DNA of 64,000 bases. Source: Atopobiaceae bacterium. GTDB taxonomy: Bacteria; Actinomycetota; Coriobacteriia; Coriobacteriales; Atopobiaceae. The first letter of the stretch is position 1; each line of letters opens with the position of its first letter. A model generated the notes under the pieces. That model saw only the letters and a program-made list of their open reading frames with translations, ran no database searches and had not been told where the DNA came from. Made by a program: the position numbers and the translations under genes. This document shows, one piece after another, positions 34,028 through 42,815 of this stretch. Location: NCBI GenBank assembly GCA_902834555.1, contig CADFJN010000003.1, forward strand, positions 84,773 through 148,772, read 5' to 3'.

Positions 34028-34831
34028 ATGTCCGGACACTCTAAGTGGGCTACCACCAAGCACAAGAAGGCGGCCATCGACGCCAAGCGCTCGTCGCTCT
34101 TCTCCAAGCTCTCGCGCAACATTACCGTTGCCGCCAAGATCGGTGGCGACCCCAACCCGGACAACAACGCCACCCTCGCCGCTGCCGTCCAGCGCGCCCG
34201 CATGGTCTCTATGCCCAACGCCAAGATCAAGGCGGCCATCGACAAGGCCTTTGGCGCCGGCGCGGACGCAGCCGTCTACGAGGAGATCACCTACGAAGGC
34301 TACGGCCCCGCGGGCGTCGCCGTCTACGTTGACTGCCTGACCGACAACAAGAACCGCACCGCCGCAGACGTCCGCTCCGCCTTCACGCACGCTGGCGGCA
34401 ACCTGGGCACCACCGGCTCCGTCGCGTTCCAGTTCGAGCGCAAGGGCTCCATCGCCGTCGAGAAGGTCATCCACAGCGACGAGAAGAAGGTCCCCGATCG
34501 CGAGAACGCCGTGGACGAGGACGAGTTCATGCTCGCCGTGGCCGACGCTGGCGGCGAGGACTACGAGGACGCCGGCGACGAGTGGATCGTTTACACCGCC
34601 TACGACAAGATGCAGGACGTCCAGAAGGCGCTCGAGGCCCAGGGCATCGAGGTCAAGGGCTCCGAGCTCACGATGGTGCCCACCACCCCCACCGACGTCT
34701 CGGTCAACGACGCCAAGAAGGTCCAGCGCCTCATCGACCGCCTGGACGAGCTTGAGGACGTCCAGAACGTCTACAGCACCATGAACGTCACAGACGAAAT
34801 CGCCGAGGCCCTCGCGGAAGACGAGGACTAG
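34028..34831 (+). CDS. yebC: YebC/PmpR-family protein
   Basis: 267 residues. N-terminal MSGHSKWATTKHKKAAIDAKR is the family hallmark, followed by the three-domain YebC fold with an acidic C-terminus. Described in different bacteria as a DNA-binding regulator and recently as a translation factor easing ribosome stalling at Pro-rich stretches; which applies here is not readable. Start ATG 34028 after GATAGGAGAC. A terminator hairpin follows the stop. Confidence 0.95.
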   Translation: MSGHSKWATTKHKKAAIDAKRSSLFSKLSRNITVAAKIGGDPNPDNNATLAAAVQRARMVSMPNAKIKAAIDKAFGAGADAAVYEEITYEGYGPAGVAVYVDCLTDNKNRTAADVRSAFTHAGGNLGTTGSVAFQFERKGSIAVEKVIHSDEKKVPDRENAVDEDEFMLAVADAGGEDYEDAGDEWIVYTAYDKMQDVQKALEAQGIEVKGSELTMVPTTPTDVSVNDAKKVQRLIDRLDELEDVQNVYSTMNVTDEIAEALAEDED

Positions 34832-34840
34832 CGCACGCTA

Positions 34841-34880
34841 CGGCGCCGGCGGCCCAATGGTCCCGGCGCCGCTCTCTTCT
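34841..34880 (+). terminator. terminator of yebC
   Basis: Nine-bp stem CGGCGCCGG / CCGGCGCCG with a 13-nt loop, then a pyrimidine run CTCTCTTCTC. Separates yebC from the polysaccharide locus. Confidence 0.65.
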
Positions 34881-34965
34881 CGGCACCCGGGCGCGCCCAG
34901 GCGTCCCAGCCAGTCAGCGCGTCCCAGTCAGTCCAACCCCAAACTCCCGTACAAGGGAAAGGTCT

Positions 34966-35625
34966 ATGACTCTCCTCGAACTCCTCCATTTGCTGCGCAA
35001 GCACCTCAGGCTTGTCATCCTGCTACCCATAGCCTGCGCAGTGGTCACCGGCGTGTACGCCTTTTTCCTCCCCAACCAGTACACGGCCAGCACCTCGATG
35101 TACGTCCTCTCCAAGTCCACGGCAGCAGACGGCACCACAGCGGTCACCCAAGGCGACCTCTCTGCCTCTCAGATGCTCACCAACGACGTGGCAACCCTCA
35201 TCAAGTCGGACCGCGTTAAGGGCGACGTGGCAAAGCAGCTGGGGCTCGACAACCTCAACGGCTACAGCATCGACGTCACCAGCTCCACCACCACGCGCGT
35301 GATTGACCTCACCGTCACCGGCACGGACCCCAACGTTTCCGCCCAGGTGGCAAACGCCCTGGTGACGGACGTCTCGGAGGTTGCCGCGCAGGTCATGAAC
35401 GTGCAGTCCGTCAACGTGATCGACTCCGCCGTTGCGCCCACCACGCCCTCTGGCCCCAAGCGCGCGCTGTACATGGCAGTGGCGTTTCTCGCGGGGCTCT
35501 TTGTCGCAATCGTGATCGTGGTTGTGGCAGACATGGCGGACACGCGCGTGAGAAACAGCAAGGACGCCGAGGAGATCGCCGACCTGCCTGTTGTGGGGCA
35601 CTTCCCCAAGGTCGAAGGGATGTAA
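34966..35625 (+). CDS. Wzz/CapA-type polysaccharide chain-length regulator
   Basis: First gene of the polysaccharide locus. 219 residues: a short cytoplasmic start, membrane helix at about 15-35, an extracellular alpha/beta domain starting PNQYTASTSMYVLS, and a second helix at about 167-189 after the PxxP-type SAVAPTTPSGPKRAL stretch. This is the Gram-positive Wzz layout, which activates the separate kinase encoded next. Start ATG 34966 after AAGGGAAAGG. The 4-bp gap to the next gene indicates one operon. Confidence 0.92.
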   Translation: MTLLELLHLLRKHLRLVILLPIACAVVTGVYAFFLPNQYTASTSMYVLSKSTAADGTTAVTQGDLSASQMLTNDVATLIKSDRVKGDVAKQLGLDNLNGYSIDVTSSTTTRVIDLTVTGTDPNVSAQVANALVTDVSEVAAQVMNVQSVNVIDSAVAPTTPSGPKRALYMAVAFLAGLFVAIVIVVVADMADTRVRNSKDAEEIADLPVVGHFPKVEGM

Positions 35626-35629
35626 GCAG

Positions 35630-36688
35630 ATGCCTAGGAGAAACCAGCGAGCCGAGGAGCAGGGCCAGGCGGTTGCAAACGCCGCGCAGACCCTCTTTGC
35701 CAACATTCGCTTCATGAGCGTTGACAACCCCGTCCACGTCCTTGCCGTTACGTCTTCCGTCCCCAACGAGGGCAAGACCTTCGTCTCTATGAACCTTGCC
35801 TCCGCCATCGCGGCATCCGGCGCCTCCACGCTCCTCGTCGAGTGCGACATGCGCCGTCGCAGCATGGCGGCCCGCATTGGCGTGCATGCGCAGTACGGCA
35901 TCTACTCCGTGATGACCGGCCAGGTCTCGCTGGAGCAGGCGGCCGTGCGCACGCCCACCAAGAACCTCTACTTCCTGGATGCCGAGCCGCACATTCCCAA
36001 CCCCTCGAACATCCTCAACTCGCACCACTTCCAGAGCTTCCTTGACAATGCCCGCAGCCGCTTTGACTACGTGCTCTTTGACACGCCGCCGGTAACCACC
36101 TTCGTGGACGCGGCCGTCCTGGGCACCAAGGTTGACGCCGTGCTGCTGGTTGCGCGCGAGAACTTCGTCAAGCGAGCAGAGCTTCAGCAGGCCGTGGACC
36201 AGCTTCGCGCCTCCAACTGCAACCTGGCTGGCGTCGTGATGAACGGCTGCGACTTTGGCAAGGGCAACAGCTACTACTCGTACTACTACGAGAATGGCGA
36301 GGGTGGCCGCCGCAACCGCGCGGAGGAGGAGTCGAGCGCTCCCAAGTTCGTGCCGGCCAAGCCGCAGCAGGCGCCCGCAAAGCCAGCCAGCAGCATGCAC
36401 AAGGGTGGCGCCGCCTCGCAGCAGCCTGTCCCGGCTGGCCCGCCCCCGCGCAGGAGCCAGGCGCAGCGCACGGCTCAGCCCGCACAGCCGCAGGCTCGTG
36501 CAGCCCAGCCCCAGGTGGTAACCGCGCAGCGTCCCGTCCAGCAGCCGCAGGTGACAACGCAGCCGCAGTCCCAGCGCACTCACGTGGCTGGCCCCGGCGA
36601 CACAGCCATGTACCAGCGCCTGGCCGAGCAGTCCCGCGTCGCGCGCGCCGGTCGCAGCTATCCCCGCTACGACGACGAGGACTACTAG
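35630..36688 (+). CDS. BY-family tyrosine kinase of the polysaccharide locus
   Basis: Cytoplasmic tyrosine autokinase controlling polymer length with the Wzz-like partner. 352 residues from ATG 35630. Walker A is SVPNEGKT (near residues 45-52), Walker A' LLVECDMRRR, Walker B VLFDTPP. A tyrosine cluster YYSYYYE (near 214-222) would be the autophosphorylation site. A further 110-residue Pro/Gln/Ala-rich tail ends with YPRYDDEDY, a second possible phospho-cluster. Such a long tail is unusual in Firmicutes CpsD/CapB. Confidence 0.92.
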   Translation: MPRRNQRAEEQGQAVANAAQTLFANIRFMSVDNPVHVLAVTSSVPNEGKTFVSMNLASAIAASGASTLLVECDMRRRSMAARIGVHAQYGIYSVMTGQVSLEQAAVRTPTKNLYFLDAEPHIPNPSNILNSHHFQSFLDNARSRFDYVLFDTPPVTTFVDAAVLGTKVDAVLLVARENFVKRAELQQAVDQLRASNCNLAGVVMNGCDFGKGNSYYSYYYENGEGGRRNRAEEESSAPKFVPAKPQQAPAKPASSMHKGGAASQQPVPAGPPPRRSQAQRTAQPAQPQARAAQPQVVTAQRPVQQPQVTTQPQSQRTHVAGPGDTAMYQRLAEQSRVARAGRSYPRYDDEDY

Positions 36689-36710
36689 CAAAGGGTAGGG
36701 AAGCGCCATC

Positions 36711-37352
36711 GTGCACGACATCCACTGCCACATACTTCCCGGCGTAGACGACGGCTCCTCCTCCATGGAGGAGTCGCTTGCTATGCTCAAGTCCGCGCGT
36801 GCCGCCGGCGTGACGGAGATAACCTGCACGCCGCACTGCCGCGACCCCTACTTTGACTACGACGCCATGTGGCAGGCCTTCTACCAGCTGCAGGACGCGG
36901 CGGGAGACTTCCCCCTCCACATGGGCTTCGAGGTGAACCACCACAAGCTCATGGACCTTGGCATGGACTGGGCGCGGGTGCTTGGCTGCTACGGCACGGC
37001 AGACTTCCTGCTGGAACTCTCGGTAAACGCGTCGCCCTCGCGCTTTGTGGAGTACGAGAGGACCATCTTCGAGCTTCAGGGGATGGGCTACAACGTGATC
37101 ATTGCGCACCCGGAACGCTACGTGGCGGTGCAGCGTGACGTTGGCCTGGCCCGCGAGCTGGTGGACATGGGCTGCAGGCTGCAGGCGTCCGCGGACTTCA
37201 TTGCAGGAGGGCGACTGGGTGCCGAGAAGCGCCCGGCAATAGAGCTCTTGAAGCAGGGACTCTACACTTTCATTGCAAGCGATGCGCATTGCGTGAAGCA
37301 CTACCAGCACCTTGCCAAGGCGCTGAGAAAGTACGGCGAGTACCTCGCATAG
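36711..37352 (+). CDS. CpsB/CapC-type PHP-domain protein-tyrosine phosphatase
   Basis: Metal-dependent phosphatase that dephosphorylates the cognate tyrosine kinase. 213 residues from GTG 36711 with GGTAGGGAAG upstream. The PHP metal-binding motif HDIHCHILPGVDDGS opens the protein; TPHCRDPYFDY, NVIIAHPERY and ASDAHC supply the other ligands. Together with the two upstream genes it forms the standard Wzz-kinase-phosphatase module. Confidence 0.93.
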   Translation: MHDIHCHILPGVDDGSSSMEESLAMLKSARAAGVTEITCTPHCRDPYFDYDAMWQAFYQLQDAAGDFPLHMGFEVNHHKLMDLGMDWARVLGCYGTADFLLELSVNASPSRFVEYERTIFELQGMGYNVIIAHPERYVAVQRDVGLARELVDMGCRLQASADFIAGGRLGAEKRPAIELLKQGLYTFIASDAHCVKHYQHLAKALRKYGEYLA

Positions 37353-37497
37353 AGCGGGTGTGGCATGACGGCAGCGGCCGGAATCCGAGCTGGAAGTGTA
37401 AGCCTACTGCAAGCATTCAGCATACTGGTGTGATGATTGTGATGTGAAAGACCGAATGCCTTCAACACTGGTTTGAAATGCAGCCAAAGCATAGAAT

Positions 37498-37548
37498 GGG
37501 GAACAACTACCAGATAAACTGTGTTCCCCGAAAACGTTTCGGGGGGGG
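37498..37548 (+). promoter_or_regulatory. two mutually exclusive hairpins plus a G8 tract before the initiating transferase
   Basis: GGGGAACA (37498-37505) can pair with TGTTCCCC (37522-37529). The CCCC of that arm also starts CCCCGAAA (37526-37533), which pairs with TTTCGGGG (37537-37544). Only one stem can form at a time. The second stem traps part of the G8 run (37541-37548) that serves as ribosome-binding site for GTG 37554. Upstream, 37353-37497 is AT-richer and likely holds a promoter, but I cannot fix its elements. Confidence 0.55.
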
Positions 37549-37553
37549 TCTTC

Positions 37554-38384
37554 GTGGAGCAGCAGAGTTGTGAACAATTAAGCTTGGCCGATGCAGGCTC
37601 CATGCCAAGCGCATCGGCCACTGCGCTGCCCACCAAGAACGACAAGTCCGCAAAGCACCCCACGCTTCACGTGGTTGGGGATGCCGAGGTAACGGGTGCT
37701 GCCCAGGACCGCATCACCGGCGTTGAGTATCAGGATGACGAGAAGGTCAAGGCTTCTGTGGAGCGGCTTGCCCACCGCTATGGCTACCGCTTTGCCAAGC
37801 GCACCTTCGACATCGCCTTCAGCCTCTTGGTGCTCGCCCTCTTCTGGTGGATCTACGTGATAGTTGCCATTGCTATCAAGATTGATGACCCGGCTGGCCC
37901 CGTGTTCTTCGTGCAGGAGCGCATGGGCAAGGACGAGAAGCCCTTCAAGATGTTCAAGTTCCGCTCCATGTACGCGGACGCCGAGGAACGCCTGGCCGAG
38001 CTAAAGGAGCTTAACGAGAAGGATGGCCCGGTCTTCAAGATCAAGGACGATCCCAGAATCACGAGGGTTGGCCACTTCATTAGGAAGACCAGCATCGACG
38101 AGCTACCCCAGTTCTTCAACGTGCTTCTCGGGAACCTGAGCATTGTGGGTCCGCGTCCCGCGCTGAGGAGAGAGACTGACCTCTACTCTCCGCACCAGCG
38201 CGAGCGTCTTCTCGTGAAGCCGGGCATTACCTGCTACTGGCAGACGAGAAAGAACCGCGATGCCATTGGCTTTGACGAGTGGGTTGATTTGGACTTGCTT
38301 TACATCAATCAGTGCAGCGCCTGGGCGGACTTCAAGATTGTGATCCAGACTGTCGGGTGCGTTCTTACGGCGCAGGGGAGCTAG
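37554..38384 (+). CDS. polyprenyl-phosphate sugar-1-phosphate transferase (WcaJ/PglC-like)
   Basis: Initiating enzyme of the repeat unit: transfers a sugar-1-phosphate onto undecaprenyl phosphate. 276 residues from GTG 37554, five bases after the G8 tract; GTG 37521 is an alternative start whose frame crosses the tract. After an 80-residue polar N-terminus comes one hydrophobic re-entrant helix (FDIAFSLLVLALFWWIYVIV), then PVFFVQERMGKDEKPFKMFKFRSM with the catalytic Asp/Glu region, DELPQFFNVLLGNLSIVGPRP and a basic C-terminus. It lacks the five-helix N-terminal domain of long WbaP/WcaJ proteins. Sugar identity is unknown; galactose or glucose are common. Confidence 0.92.
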   Translation: MEQQSCEQLSLADAGSMPSASATALPTKNDKSAKHPTLHVVGDAEVTGAAQDRITGVEYQDDEKVKASVERLAHRYGYRFAKRTFDIAFSLLVLALFWWIYVIVAIAIKIDDPAGPVFFVQERMGKDEKPFKMFKFRSMYADAEERLAELKELNEKDGPVFKIKDDPRITRVGHFIRKTSIDELPQFFNVLLGNLSIVGPRPALRRETDLYSPHQRERLLVKPGITCYWQTRKNRDAIGFDEWVDLDLLYINQCSAWADFKIVIQTVGCVLTAQGS

Positions 38385-38591
38385 TCATGTGCAACTTTCC
38401 TTTTCCCCTGTCTTGCGAATCCGCATCATCCCTCTGCTTGCAGGAGAGACAATTAAACTGTCTGTGCCGGTTTGCAGTACTTCAGCATGACTACTAAAGG
38501 TAATTGAAATTGCGTCTTGAGGGATTCTTTAACTCTCTGTGATACGTATGAACGCTCCGCTTTCGCAGCGGGAAAGGGTATTGGCCTTCAA

Positions 38592-40325
38592 ATGGATGAA
38601 TCGGTTAAAAGCATGCGCCTAGAGTACAACCGCTGGCTAGAGAGAGCGGACGCTTCGCTAATGCCCGAGCTCGAAGCGCTTGCAAGCAATCCGCAAGGGC
38701 TAGAGGATGCGTTCTGGCGTGATTTGTCCTTTGGAACGGGTGGCCTGCGAGGCACAATGGGAGCGGGTACAAATCGCATGAATGTGCACACGGTTGCACA
38801 AGCAACGCAAGGACTCGCCGAGTATCTCAATTCCCGTTACAGCGATCCCAAAGTGGCGATTGCGCATGACAGCCGCCACAACGGAGTGGAGTTCTCCCGC
38901 GTGACAGCCGAGGTCCTCGCAGGGAACGGTATCCACGCCTATCTGTATCCTAGACTTGAGCCAACACCGGCGCTCTCCTTCGCGGTGCGGTACCTGAAGT
39001 GCTCGGCTGGAGTGTGCGTGACGGCTTCCCACAACCCGCGCGAGTACAATGGCTACAAGGTCTACGACGAGGATGGTTGTCAGATTACGACTGAGGCGGC
39101 CAGAGACATACAGGCAGCGATAGATGCCGTGGATGTCTTCGATGACGTCAAGCGCATTGATTTTGATGAGGCAGTGGAGAAGGGTCTTGTCTCTTGGATT
39201 GGCGAAGAATGCTTAGACGCCTTCGTAGACGCTGTAATGTGCCAGTCCTGCGATTTGGATTCAGACGTACCTCTTAAAGTGGTCTATACGCCCTTGAACG
39301 GTACTGGCCTCGAGCTTGTGTCACGCACTCTCGAACGCATTGGCAACGTGGACGTGAGAGTGGTGCCGGAGCAGATGGTTCCCGACGGGGACTTCCCGAC
39401 GTGTCCCTATCCCAATCCCGAGATAAAAGAGGCGCTGCAGAAGGGTCTTGAATTCTGCGAGACAGAGCAGCCAGATCTCCTACTCGCTACCGATCCCGAT
39501 GCAGACCGTTGCGGCATTGCTGTTAGACACGATGGACAGTACCGCCTTCTTACCGGCAATCAAGTTGGTGTGCTGCTTACTGACTATCTCGTCGGCGCCT
39601 ACAAGGCGGAGGGAAAGAGTCTTGAGGATACTGTTGTGGTTACGACAGTGGTTTCGAGTGCCATGGCAGATGCCCTTGCTGAGGAGTATGGCTTCGAGCT
39701 TCGTCGCACCCTTACGGGCTTCAAGTTCATCGGCGAGCAGATTGGTCTCCTGGAGAAGGCGGGACAAGCAGACCGCTTCATGTTTGGTTTCGAGGAATCC
39801 TACGGTTATCTCCGTGGTTCCTATGTTCGTGACAAGGATGCTGTGGTGGCGAGTATGCTTATCTGTCAGATGGCTCGCTACCATAAGTCTTTCGGCCGTG
39901 ACTTAGTGGAAGCCTTGGAGGACCTTTACCAGAAGTTTGGCTACTACAGGAGCAGACTTATTAGCGTTGCATTTCCCGGTGAGTCTGGGGTGCATGACAT
40001 GCAGGCCATCATGGAGGCCTTACGCAAAACTTCGCCTGCTGAGATAGGTGGTCTGAAGGTTCTGAATATTAAGGATTACCTTTTTGGCCAATCTATGCCA
40101 ACGATGAATGCTGGCGAGGATGAGCCACAGATGCTTCCGAAGTCAAATGTGCTTGAGTTCGATCTCGATGGTGGCTCTAAACTGATAGTGCGCCCCTCAG
40201 GTACAGAACCCAAGTGCAAGGCGTACCTGACATCTTGTGCAAAGACGGCAAGTGAGGCTGACTTACTTATGGAGCGGCTGGATGATACTGCTCACAGGAT
40301 TCTCGACCCAAAGGGAGGCAAGTAG
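38592..40325 (+). CDS. phosphoglucomutase/phosphomannomutase
   Basis: Alpha-D-phosphohexomutase, 577 residues. The phosphoserine loop is TASHNPREYNGYK, metal loop DPDADRCG, sugar-binding loop FGFEESYGYL and phosphate-binding loop RPSGTEPKCK. Length matches the long PgcA/ManB-like subgroup. Next to manC it most likely supplies mannose-1-phosphate, or glucose-1-phosphate for UDP-glucose. ATG 38592 is used though its ribosome-binding site is weak. GC content falls visibly from here, and the 207 bp before it are AT-rich without a gene. Confidence 0.92.
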   Translation: MDESVKSMRLEYNRWLERADASLMPELEALASNPQGLEDAFWRDLSFGTGGLRGTMGAGTNRMNVHTVAQATQGLAEYLNSRYSDPKVAIAHDSRHNGVEFSRVTAEVLAGNGIHAYLYPRLEPTPALSFAVRYLKCSAGVCVTASHNPREYNGYKVYDEDGCQITTEAARDIQAAIDAVDVFDDVKRIDFDEAVEKGLVSWIGEECLDAFVDAVMCQSCDLDSDVPLKVVYTPLNGTGLELVSRTLERIGNVDVRVVPEQMVPDGDFPTCPYPNPEIKEALQKGLEFCETEQPDLLLATDPDADRCGIAVRHDGQYRLLTGNQVGVLLTDYLVGAYKAEGKSLEDTVVVTTVVSSAMADALAEEYGFELRRTLTGFKFIGEQIGLLEKAGQADRFMFGFEESYGYLRGSYVRDKDAVVASMLICQMARYHKSFGRDLVEALEDLYQKFGYYRSRLISVAFPGESGVHDMQAIMEALRKTSPAEIGGLKVLNIKDYLFGQSMPTMNAGEDEPQMLPKSNVLEFDLDGGSKLIVRPSGTEPKCKAYLTSCAKTASEADLLMERLDDTAHRILDPKGGK

Positions 40326-40327
40326 CC

Positions 40328-41677
40328 ATGGTCCATATTGTGTTGCTCTCTGGGGGATCGGGAACCCGGCTCTGGCCGCTCTCCAACTCTAGCCGTTCGA
40401 AACAATTCCTGAAGGTGCTTCGTGACGATGACGGTAATCATGTCTCCATGGTGCAGAGGGTCTTTGGGCAGATCGGGAAAGTAGACATTCAGAAGGATGT
40501 GACCATAGCTACCTCCGAGTCCCAGCGTGACGCCATTACGGCGCAGGTTCCCAAGGGCTCAAAGCTCGTTTTCGAACCTGAGCGCAGAGATACCGCACCT
40601 GCCATAATACTGGCATGCGAGAACCTGGCGCTCGAACAGCATGCTGACGAAGGCGATACGGTTATTGTGATGCCTATCGACACCTACGCTGATCAAGCCT
40701 ACTACGACTCGGTTATCGCCCTCGACGCTGCCGTCCAGTCAGGTGCTTCCGACCTCGTCCTGCTGGGTGTGAAGCCGACGTACCCCTCCGAAAAATACGG
40801 GTACATTGTGCCGGCGTCGACTGAAGACGCAACGCCATGGCCGGTCTCTCGCTTTACCGAAAAGCCGGATGAGGATACGGCAGGGTTGCTCATCTCCCAG
40901 GGTGCGCTCTGGAACTGCGGTGTATTTGCTTTTCGCCTGGGCTGGCTCCTGGGACTCGCCAAGGGCTATCTTGACGTGTCTACCTTCGAGGATTACCGCG
41001 AAAACTATGCGAAGCTCCCCAAGAACAGTTTTGACTATGAGGTTGTCGAGAAGGCAGAATCTATCACAGTTATCCCGTATTCCGGGGCATGGAAGGACCT
41101 TGGCACCTGGAACACGCTTACCGAAGAGATGACGGAGCCGTACTCCGGCGCATGCGTCGTAGACGAGACCACGGTGGACAACGTCAACGTGATTAACGAA
41201 ACCAATCTGCCACTTGTGGTTGCTGGCATCTCCGATGCTGTAGTGGTTGTCACACCTGACGGAATCCTCGTCTCCGGCAAGGAGGCTTCGGCCCACATCA
41301 AGGACGAGGTAAAGCGTGCCGCAGCGACTCGGCCAATGTACGAGCGCAAGCGTTGGGGCGAGTACAAGGTAATCGACCGTGAGGTGGGCGCTGACGGTAG
41401 CGAGTCACTCACAAAGGAGCTGATGCTCGACGCAGGCTCCCAGCTCTCCTATCAGTGCCACCAGTACCGCCGCGAGCTGTGGACGGTCATATCGGGCCGT
41501 GGGATTGTCGTTCTCGACGGCTTGCGACGCGACGTGTTTGCCGGCAGTGTGGTGGACGTCCCCGTCGGTGTTAAGCACACTCTGCGGGCAATGACTCCCC
41601 TGCGCCTCATCGAGGTACAAATAGGAAGTCCCCTCATCGAGGAAGACATTGAGCGGTTCGACAATTACTGGGAGTGA
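40328..41677 (+). CDS. manC: mannose-1-phosphate guanylyltransferase (ManC)
   Basis: Makes GDP-mannose from mannose-1-phosphate and GTP. 449 residues: nucleotidyltransferase domain with SGGSGTRLWPLS at residues 8-19, SEKYGYI, FTEKPDE and WNCGVF, followed by a C-terminal cupin of the type II phosphomannose isomerase kind (ELWTVISGRG, VDVPVGVKHTL). Two-domain ManC may also interconvert mannose-6-P and fructose-6-P. It starts 2 bp after the mutase gene; the pair shows that the polymer contains mannose or a GDP-mannose-derived sugar. Confidence 0.95.
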   Translation: MVHIVLLSGGSGTRLWPLSNSSRSKQFLKVLRDDDGNHVSMVQRVFGQIGKVDIQKDVTIATSESQRDAITAQVPKGSKLVFEPERRDTAPAIILACENLALEQHADEGDTVIVMPIDTYADQAYYDSVIALDAAVQSGASDLVLLGVKPTYPSEKYGYIVPASTEDATPWPVSRFTEKPDEDTAGLLISQGALWNCGVFAFRLGWLLGLAKGYLDVSTFEDYRENYAKLPKNSFDYEVVEKAESITVIPYSGAWKDLGTWNTLTEEMTEPYSGACVVDETTVDNVNVINETNLPLVVAGISDAVVVVTPDGILVSGKEASAHIKDEVKRAAATRPMYERKRWGEYKVIDREVGADGSESLTKELMLDAGSQLSYQCHQYRRELWTVISGRGIVVLDGLRRDVFAGSVVDVPVGVKHTLRAMTPLRLIEVQIGSPLIEEDIERFDNYWE

Positions 41678-41681
41678 TTCG

Positions 41682-42815
41682 ATGCTCTTTGATTCCAAAC
41701 GCCCCAAGGTTGCCCTCGTACACGACTGGCTAGACAGCCAGGGGGGCGGTGAGCGCGTGTTGAAGTGCTTCCATGACATGTGGCCCGAGGCGCCCATATA
41801 CACTCTGGTATACGACCCTGACAAGGCCCCGGAGTGGTGTCGTGCGTGCGACGTGCGCACGACCTATATCCAGGATTGGCCAGTGCTAGGAAAGCACCGC
41901 AAGCTTCTCCTACAGTTTATGCCGAAGGCATGGGAGACGTTGGACCTTCAGGAGTATGATTTGGTTGTGAGCAGCTGCGCGAGCTGCTGCAAGGGTGTGC
42001 TCACTAGGCCCGACGCGGTGCACGTATGCTACTGTCACAGTCCCATTCGCTACGTATGGGATCTCTACTACGACTATATGCGTCAGACCGACGCCGTGAG
42101 GCGCTTTGCCATGAAGCGGGTTATCCCTGGTATCCGAGAATGGGATTACTTGGCCGCGCAGCGGGTGGACAGGTTCGTGGCAAATTCCGACTACGTGGGG
42201 AAGCGCATCAAGAAGTTCTACCGTCGCGACTCTGTGACCGTGCACCCCGCCACGCCCATCCATGCGACGAAGGTTTGCGAGCCCGAGGGATACTACCTGG
42301 TGGTGTCGCGTTTCGTGCGTTACAAGCGAGTGGACTTGGCCGTTGAGGCGTGCAACAGGCTCGGGAGGCGGCTTGTGATTATCGGCTCGGGCGGCGAGGA
42401 GGAGCAGAGGCTTCGTGAGCTTGCAGGCCCTACGGTAGAGTTTCGCGGGCGCATCTCCGATGAAGAAATGGCAGAGGCTTACGCTGGGGCAGACGCGTTC
42501 CTGTTCCCCGGCATCGAGGACTTCGGCCTGACGCCGGTGGAGGCTATGGGCTCGGGCGTGCCGGTTCTCGCCTACGGCGAGGGAGGCGCGCTTGAGACCG
42601 TGGAGGATGGGCAAACCGGCCTCCTCTTCGGCGAGCAGATAGCAGAGTCACTAGTTGCATGTATCGAGCGTTTCGAGCGCGAGGGCGTGGCAATGTCGCG
42701 CCAGGAGATAGCAGAGCACACCCGTGAGCGCTTCAGCGAGGAGCGCTTCAAGAAGCAGATGCGTGCGGTTTGTGAGGAGGAGCTCGCCAAGGTACGGGGA
42801 GGTTCCCGTGTCTAG
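41682..42815 (+). CDS. GT4 glycosyltransferase (WbaZ-like)
   Basis: 377 residues from ATG 41682 after GGGAGTGA. N-terminal VALVHDWLDSQGGGERVL is the donor-side GG motif of WbaZ-like mannosyltransferases. The C-terminal Rossmann half carries VSRFVRYKRVDLAVEA and the EX7E-type region PGIEDFGLTPVEAMGSG. A mannosyl donor fits the preceding manC. The last 8 bases overlap the acetyltransferase gene. Confidence 0.9.
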   Translation: MLFDSKRPKVALVHDWLDSQGGGERVLKCFHDMWPEAPIYTLVYDPDKAPEWCRACDVRTTYIQDWPVLGKHRKLLLQFMPKAWETLDLQEYDLVVSSCASCCKGVLTRPDAVHVCYCHSPIRYVWDLYYDYMRQTDAVRRFAMKRVIPGIREWDYLAAQRVDRFVANSDYVGKRIKKFYRRDSVTVHPATPIHATKVCEPEGYYLVVSRFVRYKRVDLAVEACNRLGRRLVIIGSGGEEEQRLRELAGPTVEFRGRISDEEMAEAYAGADAFLFPGIEDFGLTPVEAMGSGVPVLAYGEGGALETVEDGQTGLLFGEQIAESLVACIERFEREGVAMSRQEIAEHTRERFSEERFKKQMRAVCEEELAKVRGGSRV

